Virus record (IMG/VR): IMGVR_UViG_3300031857_000010
Coordinates: 152,700 to 216,699 of that record
DNA length: 64,000 bases
Reading direction: 5' to 3' (one strand)
From: a virus
Made by a program: the position numbers and the translations under genes. The first letter of the stretch is position 1. Each line of letters begins with the position of its first letter. This document shows, in pieces, positions 5,911-14,584 of this stretch. The notes under the pieces were generated by a model that was not told where the DNA came from, searched no databases, and saw nothing but the letters and a program-made list of their open reading frames with translations.

Positions 5911-6635
5911 TTTCTAAACCACCAAATTTTACCATCATTAAGTGCATCACCCCAATTAATCATATCATTATCGTAATACTCTTTAGTGTTTTCTTGGAAC
6001 AATTCATAATCAGCTTCATATTCTTCTTGATCTAACTCATCCTCAAATTCTTCAAAACTTTTCTCTTCATGATTCGAGTTGAAAAAATCATATCTCTTCC
6101 ACCATAATTCTTTGCTAATAGATGAATAATCCGGTTCAATTTTGATTTCACCAACTTCATAGCCTCTATGTACAAAAGCAGGTAAGCCACAAAAAAATAT
6201 TTTTCTCCCATCATCTTTTTCCGGTTCAAGTAGATTGTATGGATGAGATATTATTTCACCAACTAATGTTTGAACACGAGCCATTGCGTACATAAGATCT
6301 GATGTGTGAAATTTATATACATCCCTTCCATTTGCTTTTAAATTACAAACACCAGAATCCCTTATATCAGCTTCATCCCACTTATATTTAATTCTATTCG
6401 TTTGTTTGTAATTTATTTCCCAGCAAATCCTATGAACACCCCTATCAATATATGGTATAAGATTAGGATTTTCATCCATTTCATTGAGAAATTTTATTGA
6501 ACTGGTATCTTCTTCATAATGCAACCACCAATTTGCAGGACATCCATTGTTAATACCTAAACTGTGTTCCTTACCTTCTATACTATAGACAGTATATGGT
6601 TTATCGTTGATTAAAATATCAAATACCTTTCTCAT
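5907..6635 (-). CDS. Hypothetical protein (242 aa)
   Basis: Soluble protein with many Trp/Tyr residues and a strongly acidic stretch near the C-terminus (EEFEDELDQEEYEADYE). No catalytic motif recognised. Coupled to the 44-aa membrane peptide through ATGA. Confidence 0.7.
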   Translation of the reverse strand: MRKVFDILINDKPYTVYSIEGKEHSLGINNGCPANWWLHYEEDTSSIKFLNEMDENPNLIPYIDRGVHRICWEINYKQTNRIKYKWDEADIRDSGVCNLKANGRDVYKFHTSDLMYAMARVQTLVGEIISHPYNLLEPEKDDGRKIFFCGLPAFVHRGYEVGEIKIEPDYSSISKELWWKRYDFFNSNHEEKSFEEFEDELDQEEYEADYELFQENTKEYYDNDMINWGDALNDGKIWWFRK

Positions 6636-6637
6636 TT

Positions 6638-6841
6638 TTAAATAATCGATAATACAGTATTCTCAACAGGAAAAAAAACTTGTTTAATTTTTAATTTATG
6701 ATGTTCATCAATATCGAAAACATATCTATTTTCAACAATTGAAAACATTTTAACTTTAAAAGTAACTCTATCGATTATTGTAGTCAAATTGTCTCGATAA
6801 TGAAGTTCTTTTTTTTCTCTATCAAATGTTATAAATTCCAT
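6638..6841 (-). CDS. Hypothetical protein (67 aa)
   Basis: Small beta-rich protein (VTFKVKMFSI, YVFDIDEHHKLKIK) beginning MEFITFD. First gene of the leftward operon; its 75-nt upstream gap is shared with the divergent plus-strand gene at 6917. Confidence 0.62.
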   Translation of the reverse strand: MEFITFDREKKELHYRDNLTTIIDRVTFKVKMFSIVENRYVFDIDEHHKLKIKQVFFPVENTVLSII

Positions 6842-6916
6842 AAATTAAATATTTATTACTATTCTCTATAAATTTAATAAATTAAAATTATATTTACAAA
6901 CATATTAAGAATAAAA

Positions 6917-7537
6917 ATGAAAGAAGAGGAACTGCTTTTTGAATTAAATAAATTAGAGAATTTCACAAAAAAAATAAATTTTTTGAATGATCATTTGAAA
7001 AGATTGTCTTATGGATCAGCTAGGATTGTATATATTCTAGATAATTCAAGAGTTTTAAAACTAGCAAAAAATAAAAAAGGTTTGGTCCAAAATAGAAAAG
7101 AATATGATTTATACGATAATGGTAACGAAATTCTAGCTAAAATACTAAGGAGTGATGAAAAATATTTTTGGATTATAGTGGAAAAAGCTGATGTAATAAA
7201 TGAATCTGAATTTGAAAAAATAACTGGATTGAATTACGAATGTTATTGTGATTATTTGACTTACATTAGGAGAAAAATTGATCCAAGAAAATATATGAAC
7301 TTAGGTAATAAATTAGATGAAATAATTATTACTCAGATGATAAATCATACTTTTGTGAGTAAGCTCGTTGATTTTATTAAAGTCAGTGATATTGATATAA
7401 AAGACTTATACAAAGTAAGTTCATATGGTTTAACATATAGAGAAAATGAAGAAAAAATAGTATTAATAGATTATGGAATTACTAATGAAATATATTTTAA
7501 ATACTATAAAAACTATGAAAAAAGATTATTAAGATGA
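6917..7537 (+). CDS. Kinase-fold-like protein
   Basis: 206 residues. SYGSARIVYILD resembles a glycine-rich loop with beta strands, VLKLAKN supplies a lysine in the position of the kinase ATP-binding Lys, and VLIDYGIT near the C-terminus resembles the DFG motif. A classical HRD loop is not visible, so it may be a divergent or inactive kinase-like fold, as in other large phages. It is a lone plus-strand gene with TATATTTAC upstream as a possible -7 box; its 3' end overlaps the convergent gene at 7513 by 25 nt. Confidence 0.6.
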   Translation: MKEEELLFELNKLENFTKKINFLNDHLKRLSYGSARIVYILDNSRVLKLAKNKKGLVQNRKEYDLYDNGNEILAKILRSDEKYFWIIVEKADVINESEFEKITGLNYECYCDYLTYIRRKIDPRKYMNLGNKLDEIIITQMINHTFVSKLVDFIKVSDIDIKDLYKVSSYGLTYRENEEKIVLIDYGITNEIYFKYYKNYEKRLLR

Positions 7538-7863
7538 TTTAATTTTTCATCTAAAATTCTTTTTATTATATCTCCGTGACAACTTTTTGGTTTGCAAAAA
7601 CAAACTAGATTTATATCTTGTTTAAGTGCTAAATAAAAAATTCTATTTAATTCTTTGCAAATTTCTTGATCTTTATTTTCTATTTTAGAAATTATATATT
7701 TTTCATAAGAAAATATGGATTCTTCTCTTGAAGAACAATGGAATTCTGCTTTTGTTTTATCTATTTCCAAATGAGTAAACGGATTTCCTAAAACAGACCC
7801 TCTACCGATATATATATCGTTTTTTTCTGGTTTTGATTTGCGTTTGTTTTTTACTCTAATCAT
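7513..7863 (-). CDS. DUF4326 family protein
   Basis: 116 residues with YIGRGSVLGNPF near the N-terminus and CFCKPKSCHGDII near the C-terminus, the two signatures of DUF4326. The spaced cysteines and His suggest metal or nucleotide binding; function unestablished. The start overlaps the stop of the 47-aa gene upstream. Confidence 0.8.
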   Translation of the reverse strand: MIRVKNKRKSKPEKNDIYIGRGSVLGNPFTHLEIDKTKAEFHCSSREESIFSYEKYIISKIENKDQEICKELNRIFYLALKQDINLVCFCKPKSCHGDIIKRILDEKLNHLNNLFS

Positions 7864-7999
7864 TTTTTAAAGCAAACATTATCATATTAGCTTTATATAA
7901 ACTGTCATAATCCGCAACATTGATCCATTTAAAAAATAGAAATCTTCTTTGCACGAAATACTTATTTTTTGATTTTTTGATTCTGTATTTTGTAAACAT
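7856..7999 (-). CDS. 47-aa phage protein of the KYRI...RRFLFF type
   Basis: Short basic and aromatic ORF (starts MFTKYRIKKSKNKYF). Such small proteins occur widely in phages (basic lead, aromatic core, helical tail). Its stop overlaps the ATG of the DUF4326 gene. Confidence 0.6.
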   Translation of the reverse strand: MFTKYRIKKSKNKYFVQRRFLFFKWINVADYDSLYKANMIMFALKND

Positions 8000-8004
8000 A
8001 TCTT

Positions 8005-8430
8005 TTAGTAATGTAGGTCAAGATATAGGTTTTTATCTCCTTCATAAACTACAGGACACCATATTGGATGATATTGTTCTTTTGAATTTTCCATTTCTTC
8101 CTCACTTATTTTATTTAAAAAAGGTTCATCTCCTTTTATTTTAGGATATTGTTCTTTGTTCAAATAATGACCATCTTCTATTTTATTATTATGGTTTAAA
8201 CAATAGTGATAATGCTCACCTTCTTTTTTAACAACACCCCATCCATTTTTTTCAAAATAAACATCTTCTATCCTTTGGGATAAGACCAAAGAATCATGAG
8301 TCAATTCACCGGAGGCAATTTTTGTTTGAATGTACTCTAGTAATTGACCAACAGTATAATAGCCATTAAAAGCGTATCTTTTTAAATCTTCCTGATTTAT
8401 TTCTTCCGGTTTATTTTTTAAGATATCCAT
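8005..8430 (-). CDS. Conserved-looking hypothetical protein (141 aa)
   Basis: N-terminal helical segment with a TVGQLLEYIQTKIASGELTHDSLV region, then His/Tyr-rich middle (HYHYCLNHNN) and WCPVVYEGDKNLYLDLHY at the end. Resembles phage proteins of unknown role; no assignment made. Confidence 0.66.
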   Translation of the reverse strand: MDILKNKPEEINQEDLKRYAFNGYYTVGQLLEYIQTKIASGELTHDSLVLSQRIEDVYFEKNGWGVVKKEGEHYHYCLNHNNKIEDGHYLNKEQYPKIKGDEPFLNKISEEEMENSKEQYHPIWCPVVYEGDKNLYLDLHY

Positions 8431-8431
8431 A

Positions 8432-8719
8432 TTATTTTTTATTATTATATCTTGATGAACCGAATAAAATACCTGAACCTAAAACAAATCCAAAGTCATA
8501 CCAGCCACCATTGTTATTTAATGCATACATTGCAATATCATCCCATATAAGACTCCCAATAAAGGACCAAGGAGAAATAAACCCATGCCATAAACCACCC
8601 CAAAAACCATATGGTTCATCTTTTATACATTCGTTTACGATTGTTACATCTGCACAAGACGATAATGCAAATATAATAATAAATAAAATAAATAATTTTA
8701 TGTTCATTGCTTTTTTCAT
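8432..8719 (-). CDS. Lipoprotein with GFWGGLWHG motif
   Basis: Signal peptide ending in a lipobox (LSSC at about 18-21), then a Gly/Trp-rich hydrophobic domain (GFWGGLWHGFISPWSFIG, WYDFGFVLGSG). This resembles a Bacteroidota lipoprotein type also carried by phages. Envelope location expected. Overlaps the aminotransferase gene by 4 nt. Confidence 0.72.
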   Translation of the reverse strand: MKKAMNIKLFILFIIIFALSSCADVTIVNECIKDEPYGFWGGLWHGFISPWSFIGSLIWDDIAMYALNNNGGWYDFGFVLGSGILFGSSRYNNKK

Positions 8720-9825
8720 ATTTTATCTAAGAATTTTGTAAATTTTTCATAGGGTACAGATACACATATTCTAGAGTAAGAAGACCATATATCTTTATCG
8801 TGATAAACAAATTTATCTAAACCGACAGCACCAATTTTATTTTGAAATAGAAAATCTTCCGATTTGTTTATAACAGCAAATATTCCTAAAGGCTTTTCAA
8901 TCTCTCCATAAATTTCTTTAACCAACAAGCCTCTATCATATAAATAATTAATATTCATTTCTATGTGTTTTGTTGTTTCATTTCTGAAATCATCCAAAAC
9001 TTGTCTTCCTCCTTTAGTTTCTAATATTCTTTCAATAATCAATTGGGGTGGAGATGAAACAGCATTAAATTCATAAAGCAATCTAATGTTTAATTCAGCA
9101 TTAAAATCTTTATTGTTACAAAAAATGAAACCCATTCTAAGTCCGGATAATCCTATCCATTTTGAAAAAGATTCAGTTATAATTACATTATCTAAACTTG
9201 ACAATATATTAAACATTCTATCATCAGAAAAAAGTTTTCTATACGGACTATCAAATATAATTATCGCACCTGTTGAGTTTATTTTATAGATACTCTCATA
9301 AAGAAAATCATCTTCTAATTTTATTCCTGTAGGATTATTTGGATCGCAAATAAAAATACAGGACGATTCATTTAATTTTGAAATATCTAAATCATTTAAA
9401 GAGTCATAGAATGAAAATTTTTTATTTCTTATAGTGGCCATTTTTGAGTAAGAACCCCAATAGAATTTTGGAAAATAAATATTTTCTACATTTAAAATTT
9501 GAATTGCTAAGTCTATTGCTGGCATTCCACCGGGAGTAATAGCAATTTTATTTAAAATATCTTCTTCCCTGTATCTGGTAGGAAAATATTCTTTTGCTAT
9601 GGCCTGTCTAAAAGATTCAATTCCTAAATTAGGTGCATACACTTGAAATTCTTTTGAATTATAATTTATTGTAGGATATATACATGATAAATTAATTTCT
9701 GTTACTGCATTAACACCACGATTAAGCTCCAAATATTCTTTCCCTGAATCCTTAGATGCTTTTTTAACTTTTTGACCAATACCCACTATTGAAGAAAATG
9801 TAGCATTTGAGATGTTAATTTTCAT
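8716..9825 (-). CDS. PLP-dependent aminotransferase, class I/II fold
   Basis: 369 residues. CDPNNPTGI is the fold-type I NPTG motif, FDSPYRKLF carries the Asp/Tyr that contact PLP, and TESFSKWIGLSGLRMGF holds the Schiff-base Lys (S-x-x-K-like) followed by the Arg-Gly element. Length fits the family. Substrate cannot be inferred. It heads a leftward unit with a lipoprotein; a TATCTTTG box about 30 nt upstream could be its promoter. A metabolic enzyme of this type is unusual in a phage. Confidence 0.83.
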   Translation of the reverse strand: MKINISNATFSSIVGIGQKVKKASKDSGKEYLELNRGVNAVTEINLSCIYPTINYNSKEFQVYAPNLGIESFRQAIAKEYFPTRYREEDILNKIAITPGGMPAIDLAIQILNVENIYFPKFYWGSYSKMATIRNKKFSFYDSLNDLDISKLNESSCIFICDPNNPTGIKLEDDFLYESIYKINSTGAIIIFDSPYRKLFSDDRMFNILSSLDNVIITESFSKWIGLSGLRMGFIFCNNKDFNAELNIRLLYEFNAVSSPPQLIIERILETKGGRQVLDDFRNETTKHIEMNINYLYDRGLLVKEIYGEIEKPLGIFAVINKSEDFLFQNKIGAVGLDKFVYHDKDIWSSYSRICVSVPYEKFTKFLDKI

Positions 9826-9939
9826 AATTTTATGAAATCATATGTTAATGAAACAAAGATATAAAAATATTTTAAAATTTAAAAAATTAAATTTATAAAA
9901 AGTGTGCTATATTTATACAAAATTTAAAAATTTATAAAA

Positions 9940-10986
9940 ATGAAAAAAATTTTTTCTACTATCTTACTCGTCTTTATTATGAGTATTAATTTATTGGCTC
10001 AAAACCATAACAATGTAAAAATTTTACCAAAACAAGATACGGTTTGTTTTGGGACTACAGCAAGTCTTTGGACTGCCGGAAACAGTTTTATCCCCATCAG
10101 TTATTTTTGGAGTAATGGAGAAACTACACCTACTATTTCAATTAATTCTAGTGGTACATATACTTTAACGGTTACAGGTTATTTAGGTCAGTCAAATCAA
10201 CAAGTAATTATTAATAAATCAAAAAATTTTATAGTTCTAGATAAACCTAAAATAAACCCTTTGACACCTATTTGGGTTTGTAAATTTGATACTGTTAAAC
10301 TTGAAGCAGATGCAGGATATAATAATTACTTATGGATGAATGGAACAACAAATCAAATATTCAGTAGACAAATGACTGGATCTGGTGGTGGTCCTATATT
10401 AGATACAGTTTCAGTTTGGTATACTGCATCTATTAACAATCTTTGTCAAGTAAATTCTGATACTGTTGTCATAAGAGGAATTAGATTGCCAAATGGTGTT
10501 GGTGTAAATTATGAAGGAAGAACAAATTTAAATTTGAGTGATTCTGTTCCAGCTGGTTTGGTATTAACTTACATATATCCTCCCCAGTATGAAATGGAAT
10601 TTACAAAAGTAAATGATCCTAATTACGTTGTGACTTGGATTACCCCAACAACCTCGAGAAAGGCACCTTTAAATATTTTGGATCCGGGTAACAATTACTA
10701 TGTTAGAACTAGACCAATAATTAATGGTATAACATATTGCTGGGGTAGTAATTCTTTAATTGGTATTTTACCTAGTCCATCCAATAGAATTTCATTAGAT
10801 AATGTTGATAACGATAATTCAATAAAAAACTTTCAATTTTATGATTTAAGTGGAAGGCTGATTTTTGAAAAACAAGATTTTCAATTTAATGATCAATGGT
10901 TAAATGATTATCCTAATCAAACTTTTATTGTAATTGATAAAAACAATATTCAAGGAGGATATAAATTAAAAATGAATTTAAGATAA
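9940..10986 (+). CDS. Secreted Ig-like protein with T9SS-like C-terminal tail
   Basis: 348 residues. Signal peptide (about 20 residues, ending LLAQ), then beta-sandwich repeats typical of Bacteroidota adhesins (WSNGETTPTISI, GTYTLTVTGY). The tail reads FYDLSGRLIFEK...GGYKLKMNLR, resembling the type A sorting domain used by the type IX secretion system (DLSGR-V, then Y-L-K). It may be displayed on the infected cell or taken from host. Lone plus-strand gene with its own terminator at 11008. Confidence 0.68.
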   Translation: MKKIFSTILLVFIMSINLLAQNHNNVKILPKQDTVCFGTTASLWTAGNSFIPISYFWSNGETTPTISINSSGTYTLTVTGYLGQSNQQVIINKSKNFIVLDKPKINPLTPIWVCKFDTVKLEADAGYNNYLWMNGTTNQIFSRQMTGSGGGPILDTVSVWYTASINNLCQVNSDTVVIRGIRLPNGVGVNYEGRTNLNLSDSVPAGLVLTYIYPPQYEMEFTKVNDPNYVVTWITPTTSRKAPLNILDPGNNYYVRTRPIINGITYCWGSNSLIGILPSPSNRISLDNVDNDNSIKNFQFYDLSGRLIFEKQDFQFNDQWLNDYPNQTFIVIDKNNIQGGYKLKMNLR

Positions 10987-11007
10987 AAAAAATTATTATT
11001 AATGTAG

Positions 11008-11035
11008 AAAGGCATCTTAATGATGCCTTTTTAAT
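11008..11035 (+). terminator. Intrinsic terminator after the secreted protein gene
   Basis: Stem AAAGGCATC/GATGCCTTT with a 5-nt loop followed by TTTTTAATTTTT, at the convergent junction with the gene at 11031. It could act on both strands. Confidence 0.7.
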
Positions 11036-11669
11036 TTTTAATAAATTCTCCTTTTAATTCAGTTAATTCTCTTTCTATGTCTGGAAAATAACTTACATTT
11101 TCTAAATTAAATATTCTTTCGTTATAGAAAAATTTATCATGAATAATTTTAGTTTCAGGATCAGTCAAATAATTATAGTAAAGATCCCAAATTTCATTGT
11201 GTAATTGAGCTGATGTTTTTATTTTTAAATCATTTATCTCAATTAATAATTGATTTTTAGACATATACTCTTCAACTATTAAAATCCTTTTATCTTTCTT
11301 TACTTGAGTAACAAAGTCTAAAACATTTTTATCATATAGTTTACTGGGTGTTGAAAAACAATAAATTTTCTCCACATTAGCTGCATGTATATTAATATCT
11401 ATTTCACTTCTAAATTCAGTATTTGTTAGAAGATAATCATCGAAAATCACTATTTTGAAACTTCTACCCATTATTTTTGAGCTAAAATTTTCATAGTGAA
11501 AAATCCTATCCAAAAACTTATCAGGAATTACCTTTTTATCTAAAATATTTTTTATTTGTTTATTATCATAAACAATTAAGAGGCTATTATCTGGATCTTT
11601 CATAAACTCATAAATTGCCAAATGAGTTTTTCCAGATTGTCTATTGCTTATAAAAAAATATTTTTTCAT
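11031..11669 (-). CDS. P-loop ATPase-like protein
   Basis: 212 residues. SNRQSGKTHLA close to the N-terminus is a Walker A variant without the first glycine, like phage terminase and related ATPases. KIVIFDDYL fits Walker B. No nuclease domain follows and the protein is too short for a large terminase. Role unknown; in an operon with the HAD and zincin genes. Confidence 0.65.
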   Translation of the reverse strand: MKKYFFISNRQSGKTHLAIYEFMKDPDNSLLIVYDNKQIKNILDKKVIPDKFLDRIFHYENFSSKIMGRSFKIVIFDDYLLTNTEFRSEIDINIHAANVEKIYCFSTPSKLYDKNVLDFVTQVKKDKRILIVEEYMSKNQLLIEINDLKIKTSAQLHNEIWDLYYNYLTDPETKIIHDKFFYNERIFNLENVSYFPDIERELTELKGEFIKN

Positions 11670-11673
11670 TTTT

Positions 11674-12234
11674 TTAATTACGTGTCAAAAAATCAATTAT
11701 TTTATTCTTGATACTGCATTGTTTTATGCCTTCATTGTATTTTGAAGTCCAAACAAAATTTTCTAAACCCCAATCTCTTACTTCGATTATTTCAGATTTT
11801 TTATTAGATAAGAACTTTCTTAAATCCATATCATCAACTGCAACCCAATTCTTAATTATTGGATTAGAATTTAAATATTGAATTATTTCAAGACTTCTTG
11901 TTTGTTCGGACTCAAATTTTGATTGCCAATTAAAATTATCTGGTATTTCTAATCCGTCGATGGTTGTGTAATCAAAAGGTAATTTTAAAATGCCTCTTTT
12001 TAAGTACAATTCTTGCATGAGATCTATTTTGCAATGAAATCTCCAGTCTGAACTAATTACAATCTCACAATTTGTTTTCTCTATTATTTCATTTAAAATT
12101 TTAATTGATTTTTTATCGAATTTATCAAAATATTTATCAATTTCTAATGAACCTTCACTTCTTCTACCCCATTGATCGGGAAGACAAATTACTCCATCAT
12201 GATCTAAAAATAGTACATTTATCTTTTCACCCAT
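11674..12234 (-). CDS. HAD-superfamily phosphatase (HAD_SAK-like, RNA repair type)
   Basis: Motif I FLDHDGV places the two catalytic Asp near residues 11 and 13 of this start, motif II is VISSDWR, and WVAVDDMDL supplies the acidic motif IV. Such stand-alone HAD domains are associated with RNA-repair protein sets. I prefer the ATG at 12234 (MGEKINVLF) over an upstream ATG at 12264 because the extra residues are basic out-of-domain sequence overlapping the previous gene. Confidence 0.7.
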   Translation of the reverse strand: MGEKINVLFLDHDGVICLPDQWGRRSEGSLEIDKYFDKFDKKSIKILNEIIEKTNCEIVISSDWRFHCKIDLMQELYLKRGILKLPFDYTTIDGLEIPDNFNWQSKFESEQTRSLEIIQYLNSNPIIKNWVAVDDMDLRKFLSNKKSEIIEVRDWGLENFVWTSKYNEGIKQCSIKNKIIDFLTRN

Positions 12235-12638
12235 TTTAATTCTTTTTTTAGATCGTTGTAACAATCTTTTTTTCTTTCCTGTGCTATTCTTTCAGCTTCA
12301 GCCTCATATGGGTGGTCATAATAATTTCTATGTCTAGGTAATTTTATTTCTATCTCTTCATATTTTGAAAAATCTTGTTGAAAATGTATATATTCATGAA
12401 TTATAGTAACAACCAAATCAAGATGATTCTTGATCTTATTTGGATTTATAAAAATGCAATTTTTTTCTATATCAAAAACACCAACAAAATAATTTAAGTT
12501 GGATTGAAATCTTATTTGAAGACTCCTTATTGAAAAGTACTTTGACCTTCCTATGTTTTTTTTACACCAGCCAAGAATTGCGATTAAATCTTTTCTTGTT
12601 ATTTGCTTTCCATTTTCCAGACTATATTTTTTTGACAT
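12219..12638 (-). CDS. SprT-like zinc metalloprotease domain
   Basis: 139 residues with TIIHEYIHFQQDF, an HExxH zinc site, and a downstream HPYEAEAE segment that can give the third ligand. The size and layout fit small SprT/zincin domain proteins. No signal peptide, so probably cytoplasmic. Overlaps the HAD gene start by 16 nt. Confidence 0.72.
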   Translation of the reverse strand: MSKKYSLENGKQITRKDLIAILGWCKKNIGRSKYFSIRSLQIRFQSNLNYFVGVFDIEKNCIFINPNKIKNHLDLVVTIIHEYIHFQQDFSKYEEIEIKLPRHRNYYDHPYEAEAERIAQERKKDCYNDLKKELKWVKR

Positions 12639-12649
12639 TTTAATTAAAA

Positions 12650-12892
12650 TTATTTACTGTTGTTTTCGAGTATAATACTCTCGATTATTTTTTTAATAAA
12701 TAATAATCCATTTTTTTCTTTCTCAACAATTTTACAAAATTCTAATAAATTAATCAAATTATTGTTATAATCTCTTTTTATTTCATTAATGATAGAACTC
12801 CTTAATTGTTCTTTGAGTGGAGTTGAATTGAGGCCAAATGTTTTAAAATTATCATCTAATAATTTTTCAATTTTAAATTCTAAATTTTTCAT
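12650..12892 (-). CDS. Hypothetical helical protein (80 aa)
   Basis: Mostly alpha-helical, charged, no motifs. Coupled by ATGA overlap to the lipoprotein gene upstream. Confidence 0.62.
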   Translation of the reverse strand: MKNLEFKIEKLLDDNFKTFGLNSTPLKEQLRSSIINEIKRDYNNNLINLLEFCKIVEKEKNGLLFIKKIIESIILENNSK

Positions 12893-13107
12893 CTTAATTT
12901 ATTACAACGACAGTGTCCTGCGTGGGTTAAACTGATATTATTTTTACTTTTAAGTATTATATAAGTATGGTTTTTGTAAACCCATTCATAAGTAGATATC
13001 TTTTCATAATAGCCATCAATGTTTATTTCCTGATTTATACTTTTAACATTGGGCTCTTTACACCCGAAACAACTAAGGATAAAAATAAAAGATAATATTT
13101 TTTTCAT
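12889..13107 (-). CDS. Small lipoprotein (72 aa), EPNV family
   Basis: Signal peptide with lipobox ending at C16 (LSCFGC), then KEPNVK and a C-terminal THAGHCRC. A second small lipoprotein at 34895 shares SEPNV after the lipobox and LTHKGNC near its end, so they appear related. Envelope role; small phage lipoproteins can mediate superinfection exclusion, but nothing here proves that. Confidence 0.7.
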   Translation of the reverse strand: MKKILSFIFILSCFGCKEPNVKSINQEINIDGYYEKISTYEWVYKNHTYIILKSKNNISLTHAGHCRCNKLR

Positions 13108-13135
13108 TTTTTAAAAGTGAATTGAAGAAATATAA

Positions 13136-13161
13136 AAACCGGTTTTATAAAAAACCGGTTT
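13136..13161 (-). terminator. Terminator between Cys-rich and lipoprotein genes
   Basis: Stem AAACCGG/CCGGTTT extended by A-T pairs, followed on the minus strand by TTTTTATATTTC. It ends the transcript of the 13200 gene. Confidence 0.6.
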
Positions 13162-13199
13162 GTGAATTTTGTTTTTTAAATTAATATTACAAAATAACG

Positions 13200-13400
13200 T
13201 TAACAAGTTCCATCACACTTTCCAGATTCTCTACAGTATTCAGAACAATGACCTGTTATATCACCTCTAGTGTTTATGTATTCAGAACATTTACAACAAA
13301 CATTATTGTAAATCCTGTTAAACTTTTTAGAAACTTTATCAGCAGGAAATTTTTGTTCGCAACACTCACATTTAACAGAGTTAATCTCTTTGTTTTCCAT
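13200..13400 (-). CDS. Cysteine-rich zinc-binding protein (66 aa)
   Basis: Ten cysteines: an N-terminal CECC and VCCKC pair looks like a treble-clef zinc site, and the C-terminus HCSEYCRESGKCDGTC looks like a second cluster. Small metal-binding adaptor; function unknown. Flanked by a terminator downstream. Confidence 0.68.
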   Translation of the reverse strand: MENKEINSVKCECCEQKFPADKVSKKFNRIYNNVCCKCSEYINTRGDITGHCSEYCRESGKCDGTC

Positions 13401-13551
13401 TTTTAGATTTAATTAATTTTATTAGTTCTGATTTTAGTTTTTTTTATAATGATAATATGTTTACAAAACGAAAATATTGAAAAAAAATAGTTATTGATAT
13501 CAAACCAAGATCAAATTTATTAACAATCAAATGTTAATTAATTTAAGAAGA

Positions 13552-13794
13552 CTAAAGATTTTGTTTTGATCTTTGAGCATTCTCAATAATTTCTTGTTTT
13601 TTATCTTCCATCTCTTGTTTGATTTTATCAACTTCAGGAAATAAACTTTCTTCAATTTTGAAAGCTAAGTTAGCTAATTCGTCTAATTGCTCATCAGTTA
13701 AGTTATCAACATTATCCTCTAAAAATTTTATTCTATCATCTATCCTTTTTTGTAATTCGATAGCATTTTTTAATTTTTCTTCAAGATTATCCAT
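13552..13794 (-). CDS. Coiled-coil protein (80 aa)
   Basis: Almost entirely heptad-like (LEEKLKNAIELQKRIDD, LTDEQLDELANLAFKIEE), acidic. Predicted cytoplasmic oligomeriser. Not otherwise recognised. Confidence 0.65.
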   Translation of the reverse strand: MDNLEEKLKNAIELQKRIDDRIKFLEDNVDNLTDEQLDELANLAFKIEESLFPEVDKIKQEMEDKKQEIIENAQRSKQNL

Positions 13795-13798
13795 AATG

Positions 13799-14347
13799 TT
13801 ATTTTTTTATATTAAAGTGAAATTTAAAATTATTTTTATTATTTAGAAATTTAAAGAGTTTTTCATAACCATAAAACAACATGTAAACTTTAAATTGATT
13901 AATTAATTTGCTAGGCTTACTTTTTTTATTTCCACCTAATATATTAAACCAATAATTTAGAAACATTCTAAGATTTCTTTTTGAAATCATCCCGGATTCA
14001 GCCAAGATGATAAATTCAGTTAACTTATCAAAATATTCATCAAATGAATTTCTTAAGAAAATTTCAGTTTTATCAAATTTGTGCTTTATATCATGTGTTT
14101 GTAATGCTTCAAATAAAATATCATCATCTATTAAATAATTTTCTTGACCGTCATTTATTTTTATTTTATTCCAATCAAGAACTAATTGAATGTTCTTGGT
14201 ATTTGTATCATTAAAAAAAACCTCAAGTCTGTCAATCAAAAATTTATTTTTTTCCCAATTTAATTTATTTGAGTATTCATAAACCCATTTAATGCTAGTG
14301 ATGATAGCTGTTATGTATAAAAAATTATCTTTAATAAATTCTATCAT
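13799..14347 (-). CDS. Membrane-anchored hypothetical protein (182 aa)
   Basis: One N-terminal TM helix (about 8-26) followed by a helical cytoplasmic or periplasmic domain. Not recognised. Overlaps the 14344 gene by ATGA. Confidence 0.65.
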   Translation of the reverse strand: MIEFIKDNFLYITAIITSIKWVYEYSNKLNWEKNKFLIDRLEVFFNDTNTKNIQLVLDWNKIKINDGQENYLIDDDILFEALQTHDIKHKFDKTEIFLRNSFDEYFDKLTEFIILAESGMISKRNLRMFLNYWFNILGGNKKSKPSKLINQFKVYMLFYGYEKLFKFLNNKNNFKFHFNIKK

Positions 14348-14559
14348 TTAAATGGTGATTTGGATTTTGTTTCTTCACCTCTTTGTCTTTTTTTTCTTGC
14401 AGCACAATGTGCTTTCTGGGAAAAACCTTTTGGATTTGAACAATTTATTGTTTTCTTATAATTTTTAGACCATTTTTCATCTAAAATATCTTCTTCATTT
14501 TTAAAAACAATAGATATTTGATCTCTCACTATTTGCAATAAATCTAAATTATTTTCCAT
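14344..14559 (-). CDS. Small basic protein with NPKGFSQKAHC motif
   Basis: 71 residues. The tail has CSNPKGFSQKAHCAARKKR, a Cys/His motif with a basic end found in various phage proteins, often as a C-terminal extension. The rest is helical. Function unknown. Confidence 0.68.
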   Translation of the reverse strand: MENNLDLLQIVRDQISIVFKNEEDILDEKWSKNYKKTINCSNPKGFSQKAHCAARKKRQRGEETKSKSPFK

Positions 14560-14584
14560 GATAATAAATATATCTATAAAAACA

